A program made the position numbers and the translations under genes. A DNA stretch of 64,000 bases, taken from NCBI GenBank assembly GCA_023432855.1, contig JAEZEZ010000007.1, forward strand, positions 1 to 64,000. Direction: 5' to 3'. Positions within the stretch are counted from its first letter, which is position 1, and each line of letters begins with the position of its first letter. The notes beneath the pieces were generated by a model, which worked only from the letters and a program-made list of their open reading frames with translations, was not told the DNA's origin and did no database searches. This DNA comes from Pseudomonadota bacterium. GTDB lineage: Bacteria > Pseudomonadota > Alphaproteobacteria > Caulobacterales > Caulobacteraceae. This document shows, piece by piece, positions 50,863 through 59,763 of this stretch.

Positions 50863-51264
50863 TCAGGTCGGCGAAGCGATCTCGTCGTAACCGCGGTTCA
50901 GGAATTGGACCAGGCAGAGCCCGTGGCCGAACGGGTCCGCCAGCATGGCGAGCCGACCCCACAGCCGCTCGAGCGTCTGGCCTTCCTGAACGGCTCCGGC
51001 GGCCAGCGCGCGGGCCAGCGCCGCATCCAGGTCCTCGACCACGAAGTCGATGTGGACGGGCGTCCAGTGACGGTCGTAGCGCCGTGGCTGCGCACCGGCG
51101 CCGACGGTTCCGGCCGCCTTCTCGAGCAGGTAGAGGCGCGACGAGGCGCCCAGCAATTCCAGAGCCCCTTCGAAGCGCCGCCCGGGCGTGAGGGTGAACG
51201 CCGCGGTGTAGAAAGCCTCGGCTGCGGCCAGATCCGGGACGTCGATGTTGACGAGCACGTCCAC
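50863..51264 (-). CDS. VOC (glyoxalase/dioxygenase superfamily) protein
   Basis: The 133-residue protein has two beta-alpha-beta-beta-beta modules: VLVNIDVPDLAAAEAFYTAAF and HIDFVVEDLDAALARALAAGA, ending with LADPFGHGLCLVQF. The fold holds metal-dependent enzymes (glyoxalase I, dioxygenases, resistance proteins); the substrate cannot be read. GTG start at 51264. It is downstream of the lipoprotein at 51277 on the same strand. Confidence 0.82.
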   Translation of the reverse strand: MDVLVNIDVPDLAAAEAFYTAAFTLTPGRRFEGALELLGASSRLYLLEKAAGTVGAGAQPRRYDRHWTPVHIDFVVEDLDAALARALAAGAVQEGQTLERLWGRLAMLADPFGHGLCLVQFLNRGYDEIASPT

Positions 51265-51276
51265 GCCGGCGCGGGC

Positions 51277-51687
51277 CTAGCGCCCCATGCCTGCCGGCGG
51301 CTTGGACTGGAAGTGGTCGCCAAAGCGGCTCTTGATCGTGATCGGACCGCGGTTGGCGGTGGCGGGCGCCATGCCCTCGAGCGCCGAATAGATCCGGCGA
51401 GTCGCCTCGTCGTTGCGGGCGTCGATGCAGATGGTGCGCTCGCCCTCGCGACCCCAGGCCGTGGTCTCGGCCTTGGCGATGATGTCGCTGCGGTCCTCCA
51501 GATAGGTCTCCACCCGCTGGAAGGTATCGCCGTCGATGCCCATGGCGTAGCTGCCGAAAACCACAGTCACGTCGCAGCCGGCGTTGTCGCCCGGCGCGGC
51601 CGGAGCCGTGGACGCCGCGTCGGCCCGCTCGCTGGCGCAGGCGCCCAGAAGGACGATCGAAATCAGGCCGGCGAGCGCGCGTCGCAT
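51277..51687 (-). CDS. small predicted lipoprotein
   Basis: The 136-residue protein has a signal peptide with lipobox LLGAC-AS. The mature part contains VTVVFGSYAMGIDGDTFQRVETYLEDRSDII and TICIDARNDEATRRIYSAL (in parts), resembling a small two-layer alpha-beta domain. Function unknown. The ATG at 51687 follows the SD AAGGGG, which is also the end of purL (stop TGA at 51690-51692), so the gene is probably read from the purL transcript. Confidence 0.75.
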   Translation of the reverse strand: MRRALAGLISIVLLGACASERADAASTAPAAPGDNAGCDVTVVFGSYAMGIDGDTFQRVETYLEDRSDIIAKAETTAWGREGERTICIDARNDEATRRIYSALEGMAPATANRGPITIKSRFGDHFQSKPPAGMGR

Positions 51688-51689
51688 GG

Positions 51690-53897
51690 TCACCCCTTCA
51701 TGTAGTTCGGCAGCCAGCCTTCATGGGCCGCCCGCAGTTCAGCGAGCGGGAGGCTGAACAGTTCCCCGCTGGCGAAGGCGTCGCCGCCCGCCTGGCCGGC
51801 CACGATCGCGTGCACGCCCGCTGCGCGCGCGGCCTCCAGCACGGCGTCGGGATTGCTGACGCCCAGCAGATAGCGCCCCTGGTCCTCACCGAAGAGATAG
51901 GGGTGGGCGTTGTCCGCGCTGGTGGCGTTCAGCTCGACACCGACGCCGGACGCCAGCGCCATCTCGGCGGCCGCCACGATCAGGCCGCCGTCGGAAAGGT
52001 CGTGCACCGCACTGATGGCGCCGGTCTGGATCAGCCCGCGGACGAAGTCGCCGTGCCTGCGCTCCGCGGCCAGGTCGACGGGCGGCGGCGCGCCGTCCTC
52101 GCTGCCGAGGATCTCCCGCAGATAGAGGCTGGCGCCGAGCTCTCCGTGGGTGTCGCCGATCAGGATCAGGGTGTCGCCCGCCTTGAGGCGGTTGTAGCCT
52201 GCGCGGGCGCCGTAGTCCTTGAGGAGCCCGAGTGCGCCTACTGTGGGCGTCGGCGGAATGGCCGCGCCGTTGGTCTCGTTGTAGAGGCTGACGTTGCCGC
52301 TCACGACCGGGAAGTCGAGCGCGCGGCAGGCCTCGGCCATGCCGTCGATGGCGCGCACGATCTGGCCCATGATCTCGGGCCGTTCCGGATTGCCGAAGTT
52401 CAGGTTGTCGGTGATGGCGATGGGCTCGGCGCCCACGGCGGTCAGGTTGCGCCAGGCTTCTGCGACCGCCTGCTTGCCGCCCTCATAGGGGTCGTTCTGG
52501 ACATAACGCGGGGTGCAGTCGCTGGTGACCGCGAGCGCCTTGCGCGTGCCGTGCACGCGCACAATGCCGGCGTCGTGGCCGGTGGCGCTGTCGGCCAGGG
52601 TGTCGGCCATCACGTGGCGGTCGTACTGCTCCCACAGCCACCGCTTCGACGCCACGTCCGGACAGCTCATGACGCGCAGGATGGCGTCTCTCCAGTCCTG
52701 GGGCGCGGGCACCTGGCCGGGATCGAGGCGGGGCTGCGCGGCGGGCTCCACCCACGGTCGGTCGTACAGCGGCGCGTCGTCGGACAGCGGCGAAAGCGGC
52801 AGGTCGCAGACCACCTCGCCCTGGTGCTTCAGCACGATGCGGCCGGTGTCGGTGGTGCGGCCGATGACGGCGGCGTCGAGGCCCCACTTCTCGAAGATCG
52901 CGTGGCCGTCACGCTCGCGGCCGGGCTTCAGGATCGCCAGCATGCGCTCCTGGCTTTCGGACAGCATCATCTCGTAGGCGGTCATGCCCTCTTCGCGCTG
53001 GGGGACCATGTCCAGGTCGAGCTCGATGCCGACCCCGCCCTTGCCGGCCATCTCGACCGATGAAGAGGTGAGGCCCGCGGCGCCCATGTCCTGGATGGCC
53101 GCGACGGCGCCGGTAGCCATCAGTTCCAGGGTCGCCTCGATCAGCAGTTTCTCGGCGAAGGGGTCGCCGACCTGCACGGTTGGGCGCTTCTCTTCGGAAT
53201 CCTCGTCGAACTCCGCAGACGCCATGGTGGCGCCGTGGATGCCGTCGCGGCCGGTCTTGGAGCCGAAATAGACCACCGGCAGGCCCGCCGCCGGCGCGGC
53301 CGAGTAGAAGATCTTGTCGGCGTCGGCGAGGCCCACGCACATCGCGTTGACCAGGATGTTGCCGTCGTAGCCGCGGTGGAAGTTGGTCTCGCCGCCGACC
53401 GTGGGCACGCCCACGCAGTTGCCGTAGCCGCCGATGCCGGCGACGACGCCGGAGACAAGCCGACGCGTCTTCGGATGGTCGGGGTCGCCGAAGCGCAGCG
53501 CGTTCAGCAGCGCGATGGGTCGCGCGCCCATCGTGAAGACGTCGCGCATGATGCCGCCCACGCCGGTCGCCGCGCCCTGGTAGGGCTCGATGTAGGACGG
53601 GTGGTTGTGGCTCTCCATCTTGAACACGGCGGCCTGCCCGTCGCCGATGTCGACCACGCCCGCGTTCTCGCCCGGCCCGCAGATGACCTTCGGCCCCTTG
53701 GTGGGGAACTTGCCCAGGTGCAGGCGCGAGGACTTGTAGGAGCAGTGTTCGGACCACATGACCGAGAACACCCCCAGTTCCACCTCGTTGGGCTCGCGAC
53801 CCAGGCGGTCGAGGATCACCTGGTACTCGTTGGGCTTCAGGCCGAACTCGGCGGCCAGATCGGCCATGGACTTGGCGGGGGCGAGAGAAGCGCTCAT
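51690..53897 (-). CDS. purL: phosphoribosylformylglycinamidine synthase, small-type subunit PurL
   Basis: The 735-residue protein is the PurL of the three-protein FGAM synthase: FSVMWSEHCSYKSSRLHL, KMESHNHPSYIEPYQGAATGVGG, GVPTVGGETNF, IQDMGAAGLTSSSVEMA, and GNVSLYNETNG. With PurS and PurQ it makes formylglycinamidine ribotide from FGAR and glutamine. Starts at ATG 53897 (family-like MSASLAPAKSMADLAAEFG); a second ATG lies twelve bases earlier. purQ and purS lie 1.6 kb upstream on the same strand, separated by the two small plus-strand genes and a membrane protein gene. Confidence 0.96.
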   Translation of the reverse strand: MSASLAPAKSMADLAAEFGLKPNEYQVILDRLGREPNEVELGVFSVMWSEHCSYKSSRLHLGKFPTKGPKVICGPGENAGVVDIGDGQAAVFKMESHNHPSYIEPYQGAATGVGGIMRDVFTMGARPIALLNALRFGDPDHPKTRRLVSGVVAGIGGYGNCVGVPTVGGETNFHRGYDGNILVNAMCVGLADADKIFYSAAPAAGLPVVYFGSKTGRDGIHGATMASAEFDEDSEEKRPTVQVGDPFAEKLLIEATLELMATGAVAAIQDMGAAGLTSSSVEMAGKGGVGIELDLDMVPQREEGMTAYEMMLSESQERMLAILKPGRERDGHAIFEKWGLDAAVIGRTTDTGRIVLKHQGEVVCDLPLSPLSDDAPLYDRPWVEPAAQPRLDPGQVPAPQDWRDAILRVMSCPDVASKRWLWEQYDRHVMADTLADSATGHDAGIVRVHGTRKALAVTSDCTPRYVQNDPYEGGKQAVAEAWRNLTAVGAEPIAITDNLNFGNPERPEIMGQIVRAIDGMAEACRALDFPVVSGNVSLYNETNGAAIPPTPTVGALGLLKDYGARAGYNRLKAGDTLILIGDTHGELGASLYLREILGSEDGAPPPVDLAAERRHGDFVRGLIQTGAISAVHDLSDGGLIVAAAEMALASGVGVELNATSADNAHPYLFGEDQGRYLLGVSNPDAVLEAARAAGVHAIVAGQAGGDAFASGELFSLPLAELRAAHEGWLPNYMKG

Positions 53898-53998
53898 GGC
53901 GCGGCGCATTAGCCTATTCCCGCGTCCCTGTCAGGACCGAGAAGGGAACATCGGAGGCCAGCCTGCGCTTTCTTGTGAGACAGCCAGGGAAAGCAGAC

Positions 53999-54304
53999 AT
54001 GGCCAATCAGAACCAGGGACAGGACCAGCCGCTGCAGGACGCCTCGAAGCATCCGGAGGCGGGCTCGGGACTGCGCGACGAATCGAAGAGCTTCGGCCTC
54101 GACCAGACCGGCGCCGACCGCGACCGGAAGCTTGAAGGCGCCAAGGGCGGCGGCGGGGACGGCCCAGATCCGGCCGCCGCCGGGCAGTCCGGCCAAGGCT
54201 TGCGCCAGGCGGTGTCCGAAGAGGCGGAGATCGCCGCTGACGATGCAGGCGCGAGCGCCATGGCCGAGACGGCCGGCAAGCGCATCCTCGAACAACCTCA
54301 GTAG
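53999..54304 (+). CDS. small disordered hydrophilic protein
   Basis: The 101-residue protein is polar, glycine/aspartate/alanine-rich, with no cysteine and no hydrophobic segment. It reads like a low-complexity disordered protein (GQDQPLQDASKHPEAGSGLR, KLEGAKGGGGDGPD), with a possible helix near the end (GLRQAVSEEAEIAADD). Starts at ATG 53999. Function unknown. It is followed nine bases after its stop by another polar gene; both face away from purL. Confidence 0.62.
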   Translation: MANQNQGQDQPLQDASKHPEAGSGLRDESKSFGLDQTGADRDRKLEGAKGGGGDGPDPAAAGQSGQGLRQAVSEEAEIAADDAGASAMAETAGKRILEQPQ

Positions 54305-54313
54305 GACCGCACC

Positions 54314-54595
54314 ATGACCGACACGCCGCAAGACAAGTCACGCCCGGGCGCCGATCCCGAATGGAAGGGCGACCACCCCGCCGAGGAACACGCCTCCTCG
54401 CGCTATGAACCGAGCGAGGAGGAGGTCACGCGTCTGCGCGTTCAGGGTCTGGGCGTCGGCGCCCAGGACATGGCCCTGCAACAGGATCCGACCGGCTCGC
54501 CCACGGATCGCGAACTGAACGACCGCATCAACCGCGAGACCAATGAGGACGAGATCGTCCGCAATCCGCCGGACCGCACGGACCGGCGTCAGTAG
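54314..54595 (+). CDS. small acidic/basic hydrophilic protein
   Basis: The 93-residue protein is strongly charged (EEHASSRYEPSEEEVTRLR, TDRELNDRINRETNEDEIVR), lacks cysteine and hydrophobic segments, and is probably largely disordered with a short helix. The ATG at 54314 follows the stop of the polar gene upstream. Function unknown; stress-related disordered proteins have this look, but no family was recognised. Confidence 0.6.
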   Translation: MTDTPQDKSRPGADPEWKGDHPAEEHASSRYEPSEEEVTRLRVQGLGVGAQDMALQQDPTGSPTDRELNDRINRETNEDEIVRNPPDRTDRRQ

Positions 54596-54631
54596 CCCGC
54601 GCGCGTCCCGGCGCCGCCCAGAGGCGCCGGG

Positions 54632-55408
54632 TCAGCCCGGCGCCCTGCGCAGGCGCAGCACCAGCACCACCGAGATGATCGCCAGCGCGATGGCCAGGCC
54701 GATGGCGGTGAACGCCAGGGTCGGGTTGCGCGCCTGCTCCGCTCCGAAGGCGCCGATCAGTCCCCACACGACCGGAATGGGATAGGCCAGCAGGCGAGAG
54801 CGCCATGTGACCGCCACCGTGATCGCAGCGACCATCAGCAGCGCGGCGATCGCCCACGCCGTCGGCGACAGCGCCTCGGGCAACTGTCCGTTGCCGGTCA
54901 GCACGGTCAGGATGTTCACCGACGAGGCGATGGTCAGCCACCCCGCCAGCAGGCCGAGCGGCCAGCCGATGAGACAGCGTTCGCGGCCGGCCGATGCGCG
55001 AAGCTCGGGCGAGCATAGCGGTGCGATCAGCACGACGGCCGAGCCCACGATGAGGATGATGGTGGCCAGCTCCCAGTCGGCGGCCGAGGCCCAGATCCAG
55101 GCCCCGATCCCTGCCGCCGCGGCGAAGGACGGCCAGCCCATGCGCTCGAGCAGGGGCGTTTCCCGGGTCCGCGGCCACACCTGCCACACCGCGTAGATCA
55201 GCAGGCCCAGATAGATCACGCCCCAGATGGAAAAGGCCCAGCCGGCGACCCGCAGGGTTTCATCGCTGTCGGCGGAGAACTCCGACGGCGTCTGGCCGAT
55301 GTCGAACGCCATCTGGGCGTAGCCGGAGACGATCGCGAAGATCACCGCGACAAGGATCAGGATACGGCGCAGGCCGGGATAGCGGCCGGTGGCGAGGGCG
55401 TCAGGCAT
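54632..55408 (-). CDS. tryptophan-rich membrane protein, possibly TspO-related
   Basis: The 258-residue protein has about seven hydrophobic segments with many tryptophans (WAFSIWGVIYLGLLIYAVWQVW, WPSFAAAAGIGAWIWASAADW), reminiscent of tryptophan-rich sensory proteins but longer and not clearly TspO. Starts at ATG 55408 (a longer frame adds an arginine-rich leader). Lies between purQ and purL on the same strand. Confidence 0.6.
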   Translation of the reverse strand: MPDALATGRYPGLRRILILVAVIFAIVSGYAQMAFDIGQTPSEFSADSDETLRVAGWAFSIWGVIYLGLLIYAVWQVWPRTRETPLLERMGWPSFAAAAGIGAWIWASAADWELATIILIVGSAVVLIAPLCSPELRASAGRERCLIGWPLGLLAGWLTIASSVNILTVLTGNGQLPEALSPTAWAIAALLMVAAITVAVTWRSRLLAYPIPVVWGLIGAFGAEQARNPTLAFTAIGLAIALAIISVVLVLRLRRAPG

Positions 55409-55480
55409 GGTTCTCTCCGCGGGTTCGGAGACTCTACGCCCGAACCGCGGCAAAGGTTCACGCCGGCGCGAACCGGCGTG

Positions 55481-56146
55481 TCAGGCCGCCGAAGCGATCA
55501 CGCTGCGGAAGAGGTCCGCGCCGTCCGCCGACGTCAACTCCTCCTCGAACGCCCGGTCCGGGTGGGGCATCATGCCCAGGATGTTGCCCCGCTCGTTGAC
55601 GATGCCGGCGATGTCGCGGGCCGAACCGTTGGGATTCTCGACATAGCGGAACACCACCTGGCCCTCGCCCTCGATGCGGTCCAGCGTGTCCTCGTCGGCG
55701 AAGTAGTTGCCCATGCCGTTGCCCTGGGTCATCAGCACGCGCCGCTTCGAGCCATAGCCGGCGGTGAAGCGCGTCTGGGCGTTGGTGACCTCGAGTTCGA
55801 TCGGCTTGCAGACGTACTTCATCTGCGCGTTCTTCAGCAGCGCGCCGGGCAGCATGTCGGCCTCGCACAGGATCTGGAAGCCGTTGCAGATGCCCAGCAC
55901 CGCCACGCCCCGCTCGGCCTCGGCCTTCACCGCGGCCATCACGGGCGACAGCGCCGCCATGGCGCCCGCCCGCAGGTAATCGCCGTAGGAGAACCCGCCC
56001 GGCAGGACGATCAGGTCCAGCCCCCTGGGCAGTTCGGTTTCCTGGTGCCAGATCATGTCCACCGGCGCGCCGGTGGAGCGTTCGACGGCGACCTTGCAGT
56101 CGCGGTCGCAGTTGGAACCGGGGAAGACGATGACGGCGGCTTTCAC
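55481..56146 (-). CDS. purQ: phosphoribosylformylglycinamidine synthase, glutaminase subunit PurQ
   Basis: The 221-residue protein is a class I glutamine amidotransferase: VFPGSNCDRDC, VLPGGFSYGDYLRAG, nucleophile in VLGICNGFQIL, and the His/Glu in MMPHPDRAFEEE. It supplies ammonia to PurL. GTG start one base after the purS stop, so the two are coupled. FGAM synthesis also needs purL 1.6 kb away. Confidence 0.96.
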   Translation of the reverse strand: MKAAVIVFPGSNCDRDCKVAVERSTGAPVDMIWHQETELPRGLDLIVLPGGFSYGDYLRAGAMAALSPVMAAVKAEAERGVAVLGICNGFQILCEADMLPGALLKNAQMKYVCKPIELEVTNAQTRFTAGYGSKRRVLMTQGNGMGNYFADEDTLDRIEGEGQVVFRYVENPNGSARDIAGIVNERGNILGMMPHPDRAFEEELTSADGADLFRSVIASAA

Positions 56147-56147
56147 G

Positions 56148-56399
56148 TCAGGCCAGCTCCACCCGGTAGCTTTCGATCACCGTATTGGCGAGCAGGGTCT
56201 CGCACATCTTCTTCACCTCGGCGTCGGCGCCGGCGCCGTCGGCCCCGGTCTCTGGCAGGTCGAATTCGATGGTCTTGCCGACCCGGACGTTGGCCACGTC
56301 CTTCCAGCCCAGCCCGTGCAGGGCGCCTTCGACGGCCTTGCCCTCGACGTCCAGGACGCCGGGCTTGAGGAACACGTGAACCTTGGCTCGTCTGGCCAT
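56148..56399 (-). CDS. purS: phosphoribosylformylglycinamidine synthase subunit PurS
   Basis: The 83-residue protein is PurS: KVHVFLKPGVLDVEGKAVEGAL, GKTIEFDLPE and LANTVIESYRVELA. It bridges PurL and PurQ. Starts at ATG 56399, overlapping the purC stop by one base, and is coupled to purQ. Confidence 0.95.
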   Translation of the reverse strand: MARRAKVHVFLKPGVLDVEGKAVEGALHGLGWKDVANVRVGKTIEFDLPETGADGAGADAEVKKMCETLLANTVIESYRVELA

Positions 56400-57157
56400 C
56401 AGTGAAGGCCTCCCTGGATGACGGTGGGCATGTCTTTCATGATCCCGAGGCGCTTGGCCACCTCGGTATAGCTCTCGATGATGTTGCCGAGATCCCGGCG
56501 GAACCGGTCCTTGTCCAGCTTCTCGCTGGTGGTCGTGTCCCACAGCCGGCAGCTGTCGGGGCTGATCTCGTCGGCCAGGATGATGCGGCTGAAGTCGCCC
56601 TCCCACACGCGGCCGAACTCGATCTTGAAGTCCACCAGGGTGATGCCGACGGCGCCGAACATGCCCGACAGGAAGTCGTTGACCCGCAGCGCGGTGGCCA
56701 GGATGTCGTCGATCTCCTGGGTGTTGGCCCAGTTGAAGGCCGTGATGTGCTCTTCGGTGACCAGCGGATCGCCCAGCTTGTCGTCCTTGTAGTAGAATTC
56801 GATGATCGAGCGGGGCAGGGGCTGGCCTTCGGGCAGGCCAAGCCGCGTCGACAGCGAGCCGGCCGCGACGTTGCGGACCACAACCTCGAGCGGGATGATC
56901 TCGACTTCCTTGATCAGCTGCTCGCGCAGGTTCAGGCGCTTGATGAAGTGGTTCTGCACGCCGATGGCGTTCAGCCGCGTCATCACGTACTCGCTGATGC
57001 GGTTGTTGATGACGCCCTTGCCCTCGAGGATCGCCTTCTTCTGGGCGTTGAAGGCGGTCGCATCGTCCTTGAAGTACTGGATCAGGGTGCCCGGCTCGGG
57101 TCCCTCGTACAGGATCTTGGCCTTGCCTTCGTAGATCTTCTTGCGGCGGGTGGTCAT
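56399..57157 (-). CDS. purC: phosphoribosylaminoimidazole-succinocarboxamide synthase
   Basis: The 252-residue protein is SAICAR synthase: KKIYEGKAKILYEGPEPGTL, FKDDATAFNAQKKA, PLEVVVRNVAAGSL, VDFKIEFGR, LADEISPDSCRLWD. It joins aspartate to CAIR using ATP. The ATG at 57157 is chosen because the conserved core begins there; a longer frame would run into the terminator hairpin. A terminator hairpin followed by six T lies about 40 bases upstream in the leader. Confidence 0.96.
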   Translation of the reverse strand: MTTRRKKIYEGKAKILYEGPEPGTLIQYFKDDATAFNAQKKAILEGKGVINNRISEYVMTRLNAIGVQNHFIKRLNLREQLIKEVEIIPLEVVVRNVAAGSLSTRLGLPEGQPLPRSIIEFYYKDDKLGDPLVTEEHITAFNWANTQEIDDILATALRVNDFLSGMFGAVGITLVDFKIEFGRVWEGDFSRIILADEISPDSCRLWDTTTSEKLDKDRFRRDLGNIIESYTEVAKRLGIMKDMPTVIQGGLH

Positions 57158-57198
57158 GGCGCGGGTGTTCTCCGGGAGAGTGCGCGACGCCGGAAACG

Positions 57199-57243
57199 AA
57201 AAAACGCGCGAGCCCAGATTTCGCATCTGGATCGGCGCGCGCG
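57199..57243 (-). terminator. intrinsic terminator inside the purC leader
   Basis: On the minus strand, inner stem CCAGAT/ATCTGG with loop GCGAA extends outward by CGA/TCG and CGCG repeats (one bulge), about 13 pairs, and is followed at once by six T (57204-57199). The purC ATG is 42 bases further on. No other minus-strand gene ends here, so it belongs to the purC leader or to a short RNA. Confidence 0.85.
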
Positions 57244-57277
57244 TGCCCGGAATCGGCCTCTCGGAATATTGGGCCCG

Positions 57278-57306
57278 ATATTACCCGATGCCAGTGTGCG
57301 GTGCAA
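57278..57306 (-). promoter_or_regulatory. sigma-70-type promoter upstream of purC
   Basis: On the minus strand TTGCAC (57306-57301) and TAATAT (57283-57278) are separated by exactly 17 bases. Transcription would start near 57271, giving a leader of about 114 bases that runs into the terminator at 57243-57199 after about 30 bases. Confidence 0.8.
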
Positions 57307-57404
57307 ACACGCGCATTGGCCGCAGGGGGTGGCCAGATCGCGCTGCAAGCGTATAGCCTCGCCGCCGCAAGTTAGTTCTCGGGAGCTCTGGGGGGAGCCC
57401 GATC

Positions 57405-59333
57405 ATGAAGCGTATCCTGACCATCTGCGCCGCGCTGGCGGCTACCGTTCTGCTGGGCGGGGCGCCCGTCGCCGCCCAGGCGCCCGCCGCGGCCGTTCCG
57501 CTCGAGGTCTACGGCCGGTTGCCCGGGCTCGAAGAGGTCGTGATCTCGCCCGACGGCGAGAAACTGGCCTACATCACCGTCGCGGGCGAGGCCCGCCGCG
57601 TGAACGTCCAGACCCTGTCCGGCCAGGTGCTGGGCCAGGTCGGGCTCGGCGACCAGAAGGTGCGCGACATCCGGTGGGGCAGTCCCAGCCATCTGCTGAT
57701 CACCACCAGCTCGACAGGTCGGGTCTGCACGCTTTGTGACCGGGGCGAGAACCTGATCGTCCAGAGCTACAACGTGAACACCCGAAAGTTCGCGGTGATG
57801 ATGGGCACCTCCAACGGCGCGGTCGGCGCCTTCGTCGGCGCGCCGCCGACCGTCCGCCGGGTCAACGGCAAGGATATCGTCCTCGTCACCGGCTACATCG
57901 AGCACAAGAACCAGTGGGACCCGGCCCAGTTCGTCCTCGATCTCGACACCGGCCACGGCAAGCTGTTCGACTTCAACTTCGGCGTCATGGACGAGAAGGG
58001 CTACATCGTCGCCGCGCGCGAGCATTACCGCGACGCCCGCTGGCGCGCCGTCACCTTCGAGGGCAAGGCGCTGCGCGAAATCTTCAAGCGCGAGCGGGTC
58101 GGGCTCGATCCGCCGGTGCTGCACGGCTACGGGCGCACGACGGACAAGGTGATCATCTCGGAACTCGTCGAGGACGAGCGGCGCTATTACGAGGTCGCCC
58201 TGGCCGACGGCGCGCTGACCCCGTTCGACGTCCCGCCCGGGGCGGAGCCGATCTTCGATCCCCGCACCGACCGTCTGCTGGGCATGCACACCCTGAAGGG
58301 CGACGAAGTCGAGTACAGCTTCCGGGATCCGGACCTGGCCGCCGCCTGGGCGCGTGTGGCGACCACCTTCAAGGGCCGCAATCCGCAGGTTGTGTCCTGG
58401 ACGCCCGACCGGAAGAAGGCCGTCCTGCTGGTGAACGGGCGCGAAGACACCGGCGTCTATATCCTGATGGACTTCGCGGCCAACACCGCCTCGGAGATCG
58501 GCCCCCGCTATCCGGCTATCGCCGCAAGCCAGGTCCACGAGGTCCGCTTCGTCACCTACAAGGCCGCCGACGGAATGGAGATCCCCGCCTACCTGACCCT
58601 CCCGCGGGGGCGTGAGGCGAAGGGACTGCCGCTGATCGTGATGCCGCACGGGGGTCCCCAGCTGCGGGACGAACCGGGTTTCGACTGGTGGGCACAGGCC
58701 ATGGCCTCGCGCGGCTACGCGGTCCTGCAGCCGCAGTTCCGGGGATCCGACGGCTTCGGCATGGCCCACCTCCGCGCCGGTTACGGCGAATGGGGCCGCA
58801 AGATGCAGTCCGATCTTTCGGACGGCGTCCGCTGGCTCGCGGGGCAAGGGACGGTGGACGCGTCGCGCGTGTGCATCGTCGGGGCCAGCTACGGCGGCTA
58901 TGCCGCGATGGCCGGGGCGTCTCTTGAGCAGGGCGTGTACCGTTGCGCCGTCGCCGTCGCCGGGGTCTCCGACCTGCGCCGCATGCTGCTTTGGGAGAAG
59001 AACCAGACCGGCGCCGCCAACAGCCTCGGTGTCCGCTACTGGCGGCGATACATGGGCGCCGACCGCATCAACGACAGCGCCCTGGCCGAGATCTCGCCCG
59101 CGCAGCAGGCGGAGCGGTTCAACGCGCCCATCCTTCTCATCCATGGCAAGGACGATCTGGTCGTGCCGTTCGAGCAGAGCGAGATCCTCGCCCGCGCGCT
59201 CAAACGCGCCGACAAGCCGTACGAACTGGTCACCCTCGCCGGCGAGGATCACTGGCTGTCGCGCGGGACCACCCGCCTCCAGATGCTGAACGCCACCGTG
59301 GGCTTCGTGGAGAAGCACAACCCACCCGAGTGA
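57405..59333 (+). CDS. exported S9 family prolyl oligopeptidase-like serine peptidase
   Basis: The 642-residue protein has a signal peptide (MKRILTICAALAATVLLGGAPVAA), an N-terminal seven-bladed propeller and a C-terminal alpha/beta hydrolase domain with catalytic Ser495 in GASYGGYAAMAG, Asp583/584 in GKDDLVVPFEQS and His616 in EDHWLS. It probably cleaves peptides after proline or similar in the periplasm. The ATG at 57405 is preceded by GGGGGGAG. It is divergent from purC. Confidence 0.93.
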   Translation: MKRILTICAALAATVLLGGAPVAAQAPAAAVPLEVYGRLPGLEEVVISPDGEKLAYITVAGEARRVNVQTLSGQVLGQVGLGDQKVRDIRWGSPSHLLITTSSTGRVCTLCDRGENLIVQSYNVNTRKFAVMMGTSNGAVGAFVGAPPTVRRVNGKDIVLVTGYIEHKNQWDPAQFVLDLDTGHGKLFDFNFGVMDEKGYIVAAREHYRDARWRAVTFEGKALREIFKRERVGLDPPVLHGYGRTTDKVIISELVEDERRYYEVALADGALTPFDVPPGAEPIFDPRTDRLLGMHTLKGDEVEYSFRDPDLAAAWARVATTFKGRNPQVVSWTPDRKKAVLLVNGREDTGVYILMDFAANTASEIGPRYPAIAASQVHEVRFVTYKAADGMEIPAYLTLPRGREAKGLPLIVMPHGGPQLRDEPGFDWWAQAMASRGYAVLQPQFRGSDGFGMAHLRAGYGEWGRKMQSDLSDGVRWLAGQGTVDASRVCIVGASYGGYAAMAGASLEQGVYRCAVAVAGVSDLRRMLLWEKNQTGAANSLGVRYWRRYMGADRINDSALAEISPAQQAERFNAPILLIHGKDDLVVPFEQSEILARALKRADKPYELVTLAGEDHWLSRGTTRLQMLNATVGFVEKHNPPE

Positions 59334-59439
59334 AGACGTGGGGCCACACGTTGTCGAAATGTGCGCTGGCGCGCCGGATTCCGTTGCCTTCGACAGGGCG
59401 CGGCGATAGACCGGCGCGACCATTGGAGCGTTTCCGCCT

Positions 59440-59763
59440 ATGACGACCTTTGACGACCGCCAGAAGGGCTTTGAGAGCAAGTTCGCCCTCGACCAGGACC
59501 AGGAATTCCGCGCCAGCGCGCGGCGGAACAAGCTGCTGGGCCTGTGGGCGGCGGAGCGCATGGGCCTGGAGGGCGAACGCCGCGAGGAATACGCCCGCGC
59601 GGTCGTGAAGTCCGACTTCGAACAGCCCGGCGACGACGATGTCCTGCGCAAGGTCTTCGGCGACCTGAAGAGCGCCGGGGACACCGCCACCGAGGGCGAC
59701 GTGCGCATGAAGATGGACGAACTGCTCGCCCAGGCGCGCGAGCAGGTGAAGTCCGGCGAGTAG
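59440..59763 (+). CDS. DUF1476 / ATPase inhibitor zeta-subunit family
   Basis: The 107-residue protein has the family core: TTFDDRQKGFESKFALDQDQEF at the start, ARRNKLLGLWAAERMGL, EYARAVVKSDFE and GDVRMKMDELLAQAR. In Paracoccus the zeta protein is a four-helix inhibitor of F1-ATPase. Starts at ATG 59440. No ATP synthase genes are in the window. Confidence 0.9.
   Translation: MTTFDDRQKGFESKFALDQDQEFRASARRNKLLGLWAAERMGLEGERREEYARAVVKSDFEQPGDDDVLRKVFGDLKSAGDTATEGDVRMKMDELLAQAREQVKSGE

Noticed and set aside
57199..57306. Known purine riboswitch in the purC leader
   Set aside because: Only about 30 bases precede the terminator hairpin and no conserved purine-aptamer core was recognised.
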